From assembly GCF_040931995.1 (NCBI RefSeq), contig NZ_CP162412.1, positions 2,294,001-2,358,000 on the forward strand: a stretch of DNA of 64,000 nucleotides. Reading direction: 5' to 3'. Made by a program: the position numbers and the translations under genes. Positions 27,963 through 36,857 of the stretch are shown piece by piece; the first letter of the stretch is position 1; the number at the start of each line of letters is the position of its first letter. The notes below the pieces were generated by a model that did not search any database, was not told the origin of the DNA, and saw nothing but the letters and a program-made list of their open reading frames with translations. Origin of the DNA: Pelagovum sp. HNIBRBA483 (GTDB lineage Bacteria; Pseudomonadota; Alphaproteobacteria; Rhodobacterales; Rhodobacteraceae).

Positions 27963-28397
27963 TCAAGCGGCGTTGATACCGACGATCTCGATGGCAAAGA
28001 TGAGATCCTTGCCCGAGAGCGGGTGGTTGGCATCGAGCACAACCTCTTCTTCATTGGCAGACACAACAACAACCGGCACAACCTGCCCCGATGGCGCCTG
28101 CATCTGCAATTGTGTGCCCGGCTCTACCGGAATGTTCTCGGGGATCTGTCCGCGCGGGATGGATTGCATCGCGCTCGGGTCGCTTTCGCCATAGGCTTCC
28201 ACGCAGGGGACTTGTACCGTTTTCTTTTCGCCCATCTCCATACCGGGGAGCGCCTTGTCGAGGCCCGGAATGATCTGGCCGGAGCCGACCACGAACTCCA
28301 GCGGGTCGCGCCCTTCAGAGCTGTCGAAGGTTTCGCCAGTGGTAAGAGTTCCGGTGTAATGAATGCGCACGGTGTCGCCCGCTTTGACCTGGGTCAT
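27963..28397 (-). CDS. FKBP-type peptidyl-prolyl isomerase, SlyD-like
   Basis: 144 residues from an ATG at 28397 (MTQVKAGDTVRIHYTGTL). SlyD-type layout: FKBP strands, GETFDSSEGRDPLEFVVGSGQIIPGLDKAL, an inserted chaperone flap rich in Pro/Gln, then HPLSGKDLIFAIEIVGI. There is no His-rich metal tail, so it is the shorter form. No signal peptide is visible, so it is cytoplasmic. It converges on fabI across the terminator and is divergent from the HAD gene. Confidence 0.9.
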   Translation of the reverse strand: MTQVKAGDTVRIHYTGTLTTGETFDSSEGRDPLEFVVGSGQIIPGLDKALPGMEMGEKKTVQVPCVEAYGESDPSAMQSIPRGQIPENIPVEPGTQLQMQAPSGQVVPVVVVSANEEEVVLDANHPLSGKDLIFAIEIVGINAA

Positions 28398-28561
28398 ATA
28401 TAAATCCGTTATTTGGGGGGGTGAATTGCGGAGGCCGCGTCTTGCAGGTTCTCCGATGGATGGCGCAAACCTAGTCATGATCGTCACGGAATGCAAACAA
28501 GGCCCCTTTTCGCCCGGATATGATCGTGACAAATTCCTCCCAACTCCCGAAAGGATGCCCC

Positions 28562-29242
28562 GTGCCGATCATCACTTGTATTTTCGATGCCTATGGAACG
28601 CTCTTCGACGTGGCCGCTGCCGCCCGCAACGCCGCCGCTGAGCCGGATTTCACAGCCCTTGCGGATCATTGGCCCGCCGTCGCGCGGGATTGGCGGCTCA
28701 AACAGCTTCAATACACATGGCTCCGCGCCACCGCCGACCGCCACGCCAATTTCGAGCAAGTCACCGCAGACGGGCTGGATTGGGCGCTCGAGAACAACAG
28801 CCTCGACGGTGATCCCCTGCTGCGCGAACGCCTGCTCGCCCTCTATTGGGAGCTGGACGCCTATCCCGAGGTGCCAGAGGTGCTCGCCACCCTTACCGAG
28901 CGCGGCCTCACCTGCGCGATCCTCTCCAACGGTACGCCCGACATGATCGCCGCCGCTGCCCACAGCGCGGGGATCGATGGTTTCCTTGCCGCCCAATTGT
29001 CTGTCGAGAGCGTCGGCGTCTACAAACCCCACGCCCGCGTCTACGAATTGGTCGAAACGCAGTTCGGCTGCGCCCGTGACGAGGTGCTATTCGTATCGTC
29101 CAACGGATGGGACGCCGCCGGTGCCGCAGGATTCGGCTTTCAAACCGCATGGATCAACCGTGCAGACGAGCCGCAAGACCGCCTCTACGCCGCTCCACAC
29201 CACACTTTCGCGAGCCTCACCCCGCTGTTGGAGCTCGTCTGA
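28562..29242 (+). CDS. Haloacid dehalogenase type II (L-2-haloacid dehalogenase family)
   Basis: 226 residues from a GTG with AAAGGA upstream. The nucleophile motif FDAYGTLFDV is near the start, then SNGTPDMI, KPHARVYEL and FVSSNGWDAAGA. The Ser-x-Asn-x-x-Asp order in the last motif matches 2-haloacid dehalogenases, which hydrolyse L-2-haloacids to D-2-hydroxyacids. A natural substrate cannot be inferred. An upstream ATG at 28520 is in frame. The TGA overlaps the next gene's ATG by one base (TGATG), the start of a tightly packed operon. Confidence 0.88.
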   Translation: MPIITCIFDAYGTLFDVAAAARNAAAEPDFTALADHWPAVARDWRLKQLQYTWLRATADRHANFEQVTADGLDWALENNSLDGDPLLRERLLALYWELDAYPEVPEVLATLTERGLTCAILSNGTPDMIAAAAHSAGIDGFLAAQLSVESVGVYKPHARVYELVETQFGCARDEVLFVSSNGWDAAGAAGFGFQTAWINRADEPQDRLYAAPHHTFASLTPLLELV

Positions 29243-30069
29243 TGCCTTTCTTCACTGCCTCCGACGGCACCGAGCTTTATTACGAGGACACCGGCAAAGG
29301 CCCCACCGTTCTGGCGCTCTCCGGCCTCACCCGTAACCTGCGCGATTTCGATTTCGTTGCGCCGCGCCTCTCGCGTCTGCGCCTGATCCGCATGGATTAC
29401 CGTGGGCGCGGCAAATCCGGCTGGTCCGATCCCGCGCTCTATTCCATCCCGCAGGAGGCCGCTGATGCCTTGGCGCTGCTCGATCACCTTTCCCTGCCCC
29501 GCGCCGCGATCCTCGGCACCTCTCGCGGCGGCTTGATCGGCCTCTTCATCGGTGCAACCCAACCCGCGCGGCTTACAGGGCTTGCGCTGAATGATATCGG
29601 CCCCGAGCTGACCGCCGCAGGCCTTGCCGATATCGCCGCCTATATCGGCAAACGCCCCGCCGCCTCCACTCTCGACGCCGCGGCCCGCGCGCTCCCGAAA
29701 TCGCTACACGGCTTTGCCAATGTCCCGCATGAGCGCTGGCTGGAAATGGCAGGCCAGCTCTACGCGCAAAGCGATGACGGCCTTACCCTCCGCTACGATC
29801 CCGCCCTCGCGGACGCCTTCCGCGCAGCCTATGACCCCGCAACACCCCCGCCCGATGCGTGGCCCCTGTTCCACGCGCTGCCGGATATCCCGCTCGCCCT
29901 GATCCGTGGCGCCAACTCGCCGCTTCTCAGCCGCGATACCGCCGCAGCCATGCAAGCGGCCCGCCCCGATATGCTCTTTGCCGACGTGCCCGATCGCGGC
30001 CATGTCCCCTTTCTCGATGAACCCGAAGCCCTCGCCACGCTTTCCCAATGGAGCCAGCGCCTCTCATGA
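29242..30069 (+). CDS. Alpha/beta hydrolase
   Basis: 275 residues. An alpha/beta-hydrolase fold with oxyanion-loop LSGLTRNLRDF, the MDYRGRGKSGW strand, a nucleophile elbow GTSRGGLIG (Ser), and the catalytic His in DRGHVPFLDEPEA. A cap domain occupies about residues 120-200. The substrate is unknown; the closest general type is an esterase or lactonase. The start overlaps the preceding stop by one base and its stop overlaps the next ATG (ATGA). Confidence 0.85.
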   Translation: MPFFTASDGTELYYEDTGKGPTVLALSGLTRNLRDFDFVAPRLSRLRLIRMDYRGRGKSGWSDPALYSIPQEAADALALLDHLSLPRAAILGTSRGGLIGLFIGATQPARLTGLALNDIGPELTAAGLADIAAYIGKRPAASTLDAAARALPKSLHGFANVPHERWLEMAGQLYAQSDDGLTLRYDPALADAFRAAYDPATPPPDAWPLFHALPDIPLALIRGANSPLLSRDTAAAMQAARPDMLFADVPDRGHVPFLDEPEALATLSQWSQRLS

Positions 30070-31037
30070 ATATCGACCGCATCCGCGCCGCCGCCGAGCG
30101 GCTCAACGGCCATGTCCGTACCACGCCCCTCCTGCATAACGAAGCGCTCGACGCCATCGCCGGTCGCCGCGTCTGGGTGAAGGCCGAATGCCTCCAACAC
30201 ACCGGATCGTTCAAGTTCCGTGGCGGCTGGTCGGCTGTCTCCGCTCTGTCCAGTGAGGTCCGCAAACGCGGCGTCATCGCCTTCTCCAGCGGCAATCACG
30301 CCCAAGGCGTCGCCCGCGCTGCCCGCGCCCACGGCGCGCCTTGCGTCATCATCATGCCAGCCGACGCCCCCGCCGTTAAAATCGCCAACACCCGCGCACT
30401 CGGCGCCGAAGTCGTCCTCTACGACCGCGCGACCGAGGACCGCGACGCCATCGGCGCAAGCCTGTCGGCCGAGCGCGGCCTGACGCTTGTCAAACCCTTC
30501 GACGAACCTGAGGTCATCGCAGGCCAAGGCACCTGCGGCCTCGAAATCGCCACCCAAGCCGCTGCCCAAGGCATCACCAAGGCCGATGTTCTTATCTGCT
30601 GTGGTGGCGGCGGCCTGACCTCCGGCATCGCGCTGGCACTGGAGGCCGACGCCCCCGCCCTCACCGCCCGCCCCGTCGAGCCGGAGGGCTTTGATGATGT
30701 CACCCGCTCGCTCGCCTCCGGTCAGCGCCAGCGCAACGCGGCAATGACCGGCTCCATCTGCGATGCCATCGTCACCCCCACCCCCGGTGAGCTGACCTTC
30801 CCGATCATGCAACGACTCTGCGGCGCGGGCCTCGTCGTGACCGAAACAGAGGTCAAAGCCGCCATACGCGCCGCTTTCGACCACCTCCGCATCGTCGTCG
30901 AACCAGGTGGCGCCGTGGCCCTCGCCGCAGCGCTCTTCCACCCGAATGAGATCACGGGCGAGGACGTGATCGTCGTCACCACCGGCGGCAATGTCGATGC
31001 CGCATTCTTCGCCAACGTGCTGACCGAATCAGCCTGA
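30066..31037 (+). CDS. PLP-dependent threonine/serine dehydratase family protein
   Basis: 323 residues. A fold-type II PLP enzyme. The Schiff-base lysine is in GSFKFRGG, then SSGNHAQGVA and the phosphate-binding GGGGLTSGIALAL; the C-terminal part ends with VVTTGGNVD. There is no ACT regulatory domain, so it is the short catabolic form. It could act on threonine, serine or 3-hydroxyaspartate; the sequence alone does not decide. It is coupled to the hydrolase before it (ATGA), and PcaD-like follows after 18 bases. Confidence 0.88.
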   Translation: MNIDRIRAAAERLNGHVRTTPLLHNEALDAIAGRRVWVKAECLQHTGSFKFRGGWSAVSALSSEVRKRGVIAFSSGNHAQGVARAARAHGAPCVIIMPADAPAVKIANTRALGAEVVLYDRATEDRDAIGASLSAERGLTLVKPFDEPEVIAGQGTCGLEIATQAAAQGITKADVLICCGGGGLTSGIALALEADAPALTARPVEPEGFDDVTRSLASGQRQRNAAMTGSICDAIVTPTPGELTFPIMQRLCGAGLVVTETEVKAAIRAAFDHLRIVVEPGGAVALAAALFHPNEITGEDVIVVTTGGNVDAAFFANVLTESA

Positions 31038-31055
31038 CCGCGCGAAAGGATCCCC

Positions 31056-31856
31056 ATGCAGGAACAGATGATCACCCGCGATGGCGTCACTCTCTACGCG
31101 CGGCTCGACGGGATGGAAGACCCCCACGCCCCGACCATCGTTTTCGCCAATTCCCTCGGCACCGATCACACGCTTTGGGATCCGATCCTGCCACACTTGC
31201 CAGCGGGCCTCAGGATCATCCGCATGGATAAACGCGGCCACGGACGCTCCGACGTACCAGAAGGGCCGTATACAATGGGCGCTCTGGTCAGCGATGCCGA
31301 GGCCGTCTGCACTGCCTTCGAGGTCAAGGATGCCATGTTCGTCGGCCTCTCGGTCGGTGGCCTGATCGCACAAGGGCTGGCGGTGAAGCGCATGGATATG
31401 ATCCGCGCCTTGGTCCTCTCCAACACCGCCGCCAAGATCGGCAACCCGAAACTTTGGCAAGACCGGATCGACACCGTCCGTTCCAAAGGGCTGGAGGCAA
31501 TGGCCGATGGCATCATGCAACGCTGGTTCGGCAAAGCCTTCCGCGAAAGCCCCGCCACCGCCCCGTGGCGCGACCTGCTGATCCGCACGCCCGTGGAGGG
31601 CTATGCCGGTGTCTGCGCCGCCATATCCGGCACTGATTTCTACACCCCGACCTCCGGCCTGCGCCTGCCCACGCTGGGCATCGCGGGCAGTCATGACGGC
31701 GCGACGCCGCCCGATCTGGTGCGCGAAACCATTGACCTGATCCCCGGATCACGCTTCGAGCTGATGCGCCGCTCGGGTCATCTGCCCTGCGTCGAAGAGC
31801 CGGAAGCCTATGCCAACCTCCTCACCACCTTCATGAACGACATTGGCCACCTCTAG
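31056..31856 (+). CDS. pcaD: 3-oxoadipate enol-lactonase-like hydrolase
   Basis: 266 residues. PcaD opens 3-oxoadipate enol-lactone in the protocatechuate branch of the beta-ketoadipate pathway. FANSLGTDHTLWDPIL, the MDKRGHGRSDVPEGPYT strand, nucleophile GLSVGGLIAQGLA and His in RSGHLPCVEEPEA match that family closely. No other pca gene is in the window, so the assignment rests on sequence alone. GAAAGGA precedes the ATG. Confidence 0.78.
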   Translation: MQEQMITRDGVTLYARLDGMEDPHAPTIVFANSLGTDHTLWDPILPHLPAGLRIIRMDKRGHGRSDVPEGPYTMGALVSDAEAVCTAFEVKDAMFVGLSVGGLIAQGLAVKRMDMIRALVLSNTAAKIGNPKLWQDRIDTVRSKGLEAMADGIMQRWFGKAFRESPATAPWRDLLIRTPVEGYAGVCAAISGTDFYTPTSGLRLPTLGIAGSHDGATPPDLVRETIDLIPGSRFELMRRSGHLPCVEEPEAYANLLTTFMNDIGHL

Positions 31857-31930
31857 CCTGACGCAACGGCGCAGCTTGCATTACCTGAGGAAGCCGCTAG
31901 AGCCGGGGCGTCTATAGTTGAGTTCCGGTC

Positions 31931-33136
31931 ATGCGCCTCCCAGTCTTGTTCATCCTGATTACGATTGTGATCGATTCAATGGGGATCGGGCTGATCATGC
32001 CCGTCATGCCCGACCTGATCCGCGAACTGCATGGCGGCTCGCTTGGTAACGCCGCAATCTGGGGCGGCATCCTGACCACCGCGTTCGCCGTGATGCAGTT
32101 CCTCTTCGGGCCAACGGTCGGAAACCTGTCTGACTGGTACGGCCGCAGGCCGATCCTGCTTGTCACACTGGTTGTCATGGCCGCTGATTACATGGTGATG
32201 GCCGTCGCTGGCACCATTTGGCTCTTGTTCATCGGGCGCATCGTGGCGGGCATCACTGCTGCCACCCACTCCGCTGCCTCCGCCTATATGGCCGATATTT
32301 CAAAGCCCGACGAGAAGGCTGCCAATTTCGGCCTGATCGGCGCGGCCTTTGGCGTGGGTTTCGTGCTCGGGCCAATGATCGGCGGCCTTTTGGGCACATT
32401 CGGCACCCGTGCGCCGTTCTATGCCGCTGCGGCGCTGGCGATCCTTAACGCGGGCTTTGGCTATTTCGTTCTGCCGGAAACGGTGACAGATCGTATTCGC
32501 CGCCCTTTCGAATGGCGCCGCGCGAACCCGCTCGGCGCATTCAGGTACGTCGGATCACTCCCCGGTTTCGCGCCACTCCTTGTTATGCTCTTTCTGGCAG
32601 GCATCGCCTTCTTCGTTTATCCGGCAGTCTGGGCCTTCTACGGGCAGGAGCGCTTCGGCTGGGGTCCGGGCCTCATCGGCCTTTCGCTTGGCGCCTATGG
32701 CATCGGCACCATCTTTGCCCAAGGCCTGCTGATCCGCCCCGTGTTGAAGCGCTTTGGCGAATATCGCACTGTGCTGATCGGCCTCACGATCGACATTATC
32801 GCGTTTGTCTCATTCGCCTTTGTGACCAACGGCTATGTGGCGCTGGCCCTCGCGATCTTTGCCTCAATGGGGTCCATCATGGGTCCGGCCCTGCAAGCGA
32901 TCCTGTCCCGCGCGGCGGATGACAATCAACAAGGCGAGCTACAAGGCACAATGGCCGCGATCAACGCGCTCGCGTCAATCGTCGCGCCGCTGATGATGAC
33001 CGGCATCTTCGCCTATTTCACTGCGGCTGGCGCAAGGATCTACCTGCCCGGAGCGCCGTTCCTGCTCTCAGCCGCGCTGGTGATCGGCGGGTTGTTTCTC
33101 TTCACGGCGTCCTCCACCGCGCGCAAAGTATCATAA
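31931..33136 (+). CDS. MFS transporter, TetA-like drug:proton antiporter family
   Basis: 401 residues with twelve predicted helices. The N-terminus (ITIVIDSMGIGLIMPVMPDL) and the motif-A loop GNLSDWYGRRPILLV match the TetA/multidrug group of the major facilitator superfamily. SRAADDNQQGELQG appears in the late loop, as in tetracycline efflux proteins. Resistance activity is not implied. It follows pcaD by 74 bases on the same strand. Confidence 0.82.
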   Translation: MRLPVLFILITIVIDSMGIGLIMPVMPDLIRELHGGSLGNAAIWGGILTTAFAVMQFLFGPTVGNLSDWYGRRPILLVTLVVMAADYMVMAVAGTIWLLFIGRIVAGITAATHSAASAYMADISKPDEKAANFGLIGAAFGVGFVLGPMIGGLLGTFGTRAPFYAAAALAILNAGFGYFVLPETVTDRIRRPFEWRRANPLGAFRYVGSLPGFAPLLVMLFLAGIAFFVYPAVWAFYGQERFGWGPGLIGLSLGAYGIGTIFAQGLLIRPVLKRFGEYRTVLIGLTIDIIAFVSFAFVTNGYVALALAIFASMGSIMGPALQAILSRAADDNQQGELQGTMAAINALASIVAPLMMTGIFAYFTAAGARIYLPGAPFLLSAALVIGGLFLFTASSTARKVS

Positions 33137-33274
33137 ATTTCCGACGCCCGCGTCGCTTTCAGGATTGATCCCCGCACCGCACCGTCGCAGGCTCGCGCGG
33201 AATGCAAGGGCCACGCCTCTTGGTGCGGCCACCCTAATCCGTCTACCGACTGAGCAGCCCGAAAGGAGCCGCCC

Positions 33275-34504
33275 GTGAAACTCGCAGATCTTGATGTCAT
33301 CGTCACCGCGCCCCCCGCCCCCGGATGGGGCGGGCGCTACTGGATCTTGGTGAAAGTCACCACCAACACCGGCATCACAGGCTGGGGCGAATGCTACGCC
33401 TCCAGCGTCGGGCCACAGGCAATGACCCATGTGATCCGCGATGTGTTCGAGCGCCACATGGCCGGCACGAACCCCGAAGATATCGAGCTGATGTTCCGCC
33501 GCGTCTATTCCTCCGGCTTCACCCAACGCCCTGATCTAACGGTGATGGGCGCATGGTCCGGCTTGGAAATCGCCTGCTGGGACATCCTCGGCAAGGACCG
33601 TGACCGCCCCGTTCACGCCCTGATCGGCGGCAAGGTCAACGACCGCATTCGCGCCTATACCTACCTCTACCCCACCCGCGCGAGCCACACCTTGCCGGAG
33701 TTCTGGGTCACAACCGCCATGGCCGCCGAAAGTGCCGCCGATATGGTCGCCAAGGGCTACACAGCGGTGAAATTCGACCCCGCCGGCCCCTACACCATCC
33801 GTTCCGGCCATATGCCCGCGATGCGGGACATCTCCCGCTCCGTCGAATTTTGTGCCGCAATCCGTGAAGCGGTAGGCGACCGCGCCGACCTGCTGTTCGG
33901 CACCCACGGGCAATTCTCCACCGGCGGCGCATTGCGCATGGGCGCTGCCATCGCCCCCTATGACCCGCTTTGGTACGAGGAACCGATCCCGCCGGATACG
34001 CCCGAGGAACTGGCCCGCGTCAGCGCTGGCTTGACCATCCCCGTCGCCACTGGCGAGCGCCTGACAACGCGCGGCGAGTTCATGGCCGCGCTGCGGGCGG
34101 GCGTGTCGATCCTGCAACCGGCGCTCGGGCGTTCCGGCGGCATCTGGGAGAGCAAGAAGATCGCCACACTGGCCGAGGCCTTCAACGCGCAAATGGCGCC
34201 TCACCTCTACGCAGGCCCACTTGAGTGGGCGGCGAACGTGCAACTCGCCGCGTCGCTGCCCAACATCCTGATGGCCGAAACCATCGAAACCGATTTCCAC
34301 AGCGCGCTGATCCGCAACGGGTTGCGGGTGGAAGGTGGCTACATTCCGGTGCCCGAGGGCGCAGGTCTTGGTATCGAGGTGGACGAAGCACTGGCCCGCG
34401 CGCATCCATATACCGGCGACGGCCTCCACCTTCAGGCACAAGAGGCACCCGTCAGCTATCACGAGGAAAACGTGTTCGAAGGCGGCGCCCCCTCAAAAAC
34501 CTAA
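33275..34504 (+). CDS. Enolase-superfamily dehydratase (mandelate racemase/muconate lactonizing enzyme family)
   Basis: 409 residues from a GTG with GAAAGGAG upstream. The N-terminal capping domain begins KLADLDVIVT. The barrel supplies VKFDPAGP, FGTHGQFS, WYEEPIPPD and ATGERLTTR. In place of the second metal-ligand Asp region there is GTHGQ, as in the galactonate/mannonate dehydratase subgroup. MAPHLYAGPLEWAANVQLAASLPN follows. I place it with galactonate dehydratase-like enzymes that act on sugar acids; the exact substrate is unknown. Confidence 0.8.
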   Translation: MKLADLDVIVTAPPAPGWGGRYWILVKVTTNTGITGWGECYASSVGPQAMTHVIRDVFERHMAGTNPEDIELMFRRVYSSGFTQRPDLTVMGAWSGLEIACWDILGKDRDRPVHALIGGKVNDRIRAYTYLYPTRASHTLPEFWVTTAMAAESAADMVAKGYTAVKFDPAGPYTIRSGHMPAMRDISRSVEFCAAIREAVGDRADLLFGTHGQFSTGGALRMGAAIAPYDPLWYEEPIPPDTPEELARVSAGLTIPVATGERLTTRGEFMAALRAGVSILQPALGRSGGIWESKKIATLAEAFNAQMAPHLYAGPLEWAANVQLAASLPNILMAETIETDFHSALIRNGLRVEGGYIPVPEGAGLGIEVDEALARAHPYTGDGLHLQAQEAPVSYHEENVFEGGAPSKT

Positions 34505-34525
34505 GCTGTTCGAAATCAGGATCCG

Positions 34526-35041
34526 CTAAGGAACGATCAATTCCACAAGCCCCGCAAGCTGGGTCTTGATGGTTTCACTGCGCCTGAGAATCTGCGAGCC
34601 AAGCTCCGCCGCCGCTTCCAGCCCCTGCCACTGAGCGGCATTCAGGCCCTCAACACGCGCCCGCGCGTCCGCTACCAACATCCCCCCGACGACAACCCCA
34701 TGCACCTTGAACGGCACACGCGCAATATAGCCCAGCTCCACGCCCTGCCGGTCGAGATGCATCCCCTTGCGGATTTCCTCGTCCAGAAACTTGATTTCAT
34801 GTTTCTGATACGGGTCAAACGGCCGCGGGCGATCAAGCACCACCTCCCGCACGGGGAAATTATAAACCCCAATCGAGAATAGCCGCTGTTCCGTGATCAG
34901 GTTGATCGAGGCAAACTGGCACTCCAGCATCTGCGCCGTCGCCGCGCACAATAGATCAAGCCGCTTGTCCCCCTGCGGGAACAGATGCACGATTTCGCTA
35001 AAATAACGGAGCCGCTGCGCGGCTGCAAAATCACGTTTCAT
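34526..35041 (-). CDS. Standalone GAF-like protein A of a tandem array
   Basis: 171 residues. A single GAF-like sensory domain with no output domain, opening RLRYFSEIVHLFPQG and containing FSIGVYNFPVREVVLDRP, LDRQGVELGYIARVPF and AAQWQGLEAAAELGSQIL, then ending in LAGLVELIVP. Proteins B and C share these blocks in the same order, so the three are paralogues. Function is unknown; GAF domains bind small ligands or dimerise. It is the last of the minus-strand array and is separated from B by a decayed copy. Confidence 0.72.
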   Translation of the reverse strand: MKRDFAAAQRLRYFSEIVHLFPQGDKRLDLLCAATAQMLECQFASINLITEQRLFSIGVYNFPVREVVLDRPRPFDPYQKHEIKFLDEEIRKGMHLDRQGVELGYIARVPFKVHGVVVGGMLVADARARVEGLNAAQWQGLEAAAELGSQILRRSETIKTQLAGLVELIVP

Positions 35042-35085
35042 AGTGGGATTTAACTCATTCTCACCGCACCGTCGGGCGGCGTCCC

Positions 35086-35275
35086 TTATCTCACAGCCAC
35101 TTCAGCCAAGCCTAACAGCTGCGACCGGATGGCCATGCTTTCCGTTATGATCTCCGCTGCAAGCTCCGCAGCTGCCGAGCGGCCGCGTCACTGTGGTTCC
35201 GACAGTTATGTCACGCGCGGCATCTCAACACGACTGCATCACCTAAAATACGCTCTCTCCCATGCCTCTGTCAAA
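35086..35275 (-). pseudogene. Decayed copy of the GAF-like gene family
   Basis: On the minus strand the reading ends TESMAIRSQLLGLAEVAVR then TAA at 35086-35088, a clear match to TQSSAIRSNLIGLANLIV at the end of protein C. Before it lie LSEPQ, then TGA where the paralogues have Trp (QW), then RGRSAAAELAAEII. A TAA interrupts just before LSEPQ. Earlier traces resemble the RHG and VV-F-D blocks with a frameshift and a deletion. It follows the stop of gene B directly and lacks an N-terminal half. Confidence 0.7.
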
Positions 35276-35279
35276 ATCG

Positions 35280-35795
35280 CTACCGCACGATCAATTCCGC
35301 AAGTCCGGCCAAATGCGCCTTGATCACCGAACTGCGATTCAAAATCTTTTCGGCCAGCTCCGCAGCAGCCCGCATGCCCTCCCACTGCTGTTGCGCCAGT
35401 CCGTCCAACCGCGGTCGATGATCAAACACCACCAAGGAACCAACCGGCGTTCCATCAAGGAAAACGGGAACGCGGCAAACGTAATCGATAAAAAGGTTAT
35501 GGCGATCACTATAAAATTCGTACCGTTGCGCGTCCGTGAGCGACCGCGATTCCAATTCCATGTCACCCAAAAATCTGCGAGGCCGATCTCGAGAAACTGT
35601 TCTGAAGGGGAGGCCATGCACGCCAAGAGCAAAAACCAGACTGCCTTCGCTGAGTGAAATCAGAGCCCCTTCACACTCCAGCAATCCAGCGATCGTTCTG
35701 CATAAAACATCAAGTCTCTCGATCCCATCGGGAAAGAGATCTCTAATTTCCTTAACATATTTTTCCCGCCGCAGTTCGGCTAAATCGTCATTCAT
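35280..35795 (-). CDS. Standalone GAF-like protein B of a tandem array
   Basis: 171 residues from an ATG at 35795 with GAGGG seven bases upstream. It shares with A and C the blocks KEIRDLFPDGIERLDVLC, FALGVHGLPFRTVSRDRP, DRHNLFIDYVCRVP, VGSLVVFDHRPR and QQQWEGMRAAAELAEKIL, ending in LAGLAELIVR. It has no DNA-binding, enzymatic or membrane segment. It starts 27 bases after C and its stop touches the decayed copy. Confidence 0.72.
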   Translation of the reverse strand: MNDDLAELRREKYVKEIRDLFPDGIERLDVLCRTIAGLLECEGALISLSEGSLVFALGVHGLPFRTVSRDRPRRFLGDMELESRSLTDAQRYEFYSDRHNLFIDYVCRVPVFLDGTPVGSLVVFDHRPRLDGLAQQQWEGMRAAAELAEKILNRSSVIKAHLAGLAELIVR

Positions 35796-35822
35796 CACAC
35801 GCCCTCAACATACCAATCGTCG

Positions 35823-36335
35823 CTACGGAACGATCAGATTGGCAAGCCCAATGAGATTGGACCTGATCGCAGAACTTTGGGTCAAAATGCTCGACCCCAG
35901 CTCAGCCCCAGCGCGCAACCCTGCCCATTGCTTCTCGGTTAACACTTCCGCGCGTGGTTCGTCGTCAAACACAAACAATGACCCCACCGTGGTTGACCGC
36001 ACTTTGAGCAGGACACTGGCAAGATATTCAATCGGCATTCCGTGCCTATCGACGTAAAGCCGTTGATGGTCCGCAACCGTGACCTTGCTCATTTCAATCT
36101 CTTCATCCGATACGAAATTCGGGCACCTGTCTCGCCTCACATTTCGGCCAGTGACACCGCAAGCGCCCACCGTGAAGTAAAGATCGTCGGTCGCAAGGCA
36201 GATTACCGAATGCAGACATGCGAAGCTTCCAGCAATAGTCTCACAGAGCTTATCGAGCCGGATGATACCGTTTGGGAAGAGCGCGATGATTTCTTCAAAA
36301 TACCGTCGCCTTTGGGCCGCTGCTAAATCTTCCAC
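35823..36335 (-). CDS. Standalone GAF-like protein C of a tandem array
   Basis: 170 residues from a GTG. It carries RRRYFEEIIALFPNGIIRLD, FTVGACGVTGRNVRRDR, YVDRHGMPIEYLAS, VGSLFVFDDEPR and EKQWAGLRAGAELGSSIL, then AIRSNLIGLANLIVP. It is the closest match to the decayed copy at 35086. Several cysteines lie in the first half, more than in A or B. It starts 42 bases after D on the same strand. Confidence 0.7.
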   Translation of the reverse strand: MEDLAAAQRRRYFEEIIALFPNGIIRLDKLCETIAGSFACLHSVICLATDDLYFTVGACGVTGRNVRRDRCPNFVSDEEIEMSKVTVADHQRLYVDRHGMPIEYLASVLLKVRSTTVGSLFVFDDEPRAEVLTEKQWAGLRAGAELGSSILTQSSAIRSNLIGLANLIVP

Positions 36336-36377
36336 GCCTTCAGCCCCACAAATAGACGATGCTCGCCTAACCAGCGG

Positions 36378-36857
36378 TTACAGGTTCCACAACCCGCCCA
36401 GCAATTCCCGAATACGCGCTTGCGTTTCCAGATAGTCTCCCGCCGTACACGCGAGCAATCTAAGCGCCTCCTTATGGTGCGCTGTGAATTCCTTCCGTGC
36501 AAGCATTACAGTCCCGAGATGCCCAACGATCTCGCTCCGCATCACGATTGGGGTTAAGATAAGATCGTCAAATGCGCCGATCACAGGCCACAGCGCCGCA
36601 TGCTCATCAGCATTCGCGGCAGCCGGATAGCCGTCCTTAGCGACCGTCACATTGAATTCACGCGCCGCTTCACGTTTGGGCAAACCACTGCGCGCAACGA
36701 CCCTCCATCCCTCGCTCCCCTCCAGCGCGAGGTAGCCGCCTTCAGCACCAACGATAACCGCGGCGAGATGCGCAAAATTCTCAAGCCGTTCATCGCAATT
36801 TGCGCCAATTGCACGCAATGCACGACGCGGCTGAAAATGCCTGTCGGTATAACCCAT
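36378..36857 (-). CDS. GAF-like protein D, first gene of the tandem array
   Basis: 159 residues, more divergent than A to C. The middle reads AEGGYLALEGSEGWRVVARSG, then MRSEIVGHLGTVMLARKEFT, a GAF-like core; the C-terminus (ACTAGDYLETQARIRELLGGL) is helical. It lacks the LAGLAELIV ending. Being first on the minus strand, it is closest to the promoter in the 36858-37198 interval, which it shares with the FAD oxidoreductase on the other strand. The function is unknown. Confidence 0.62.
   Translation of the reverse strand: MGYTDRHFQPRRALRAIGANCDERLENFAHLAAVIVGAEGGYLALEGSEGWRVVARSGLPKREAAREFNVTVAKDGYPAAANADEHAALWPVIGAFDDLILTPIVMRSEIVGHLGTVMLARKEFTAHHKEALRLLACTAGDYLETQARIRELLGGLWNL

Noticed and set aside
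29829-30941. A 370-codon open frame on the minus strand
   Set aside because: It is antisense to the PLP dehydratase gene.
33536-34462. A 308-codon open frame on the minus strand
   Set aside because: It is antisense to the enolase-superfamily gene.
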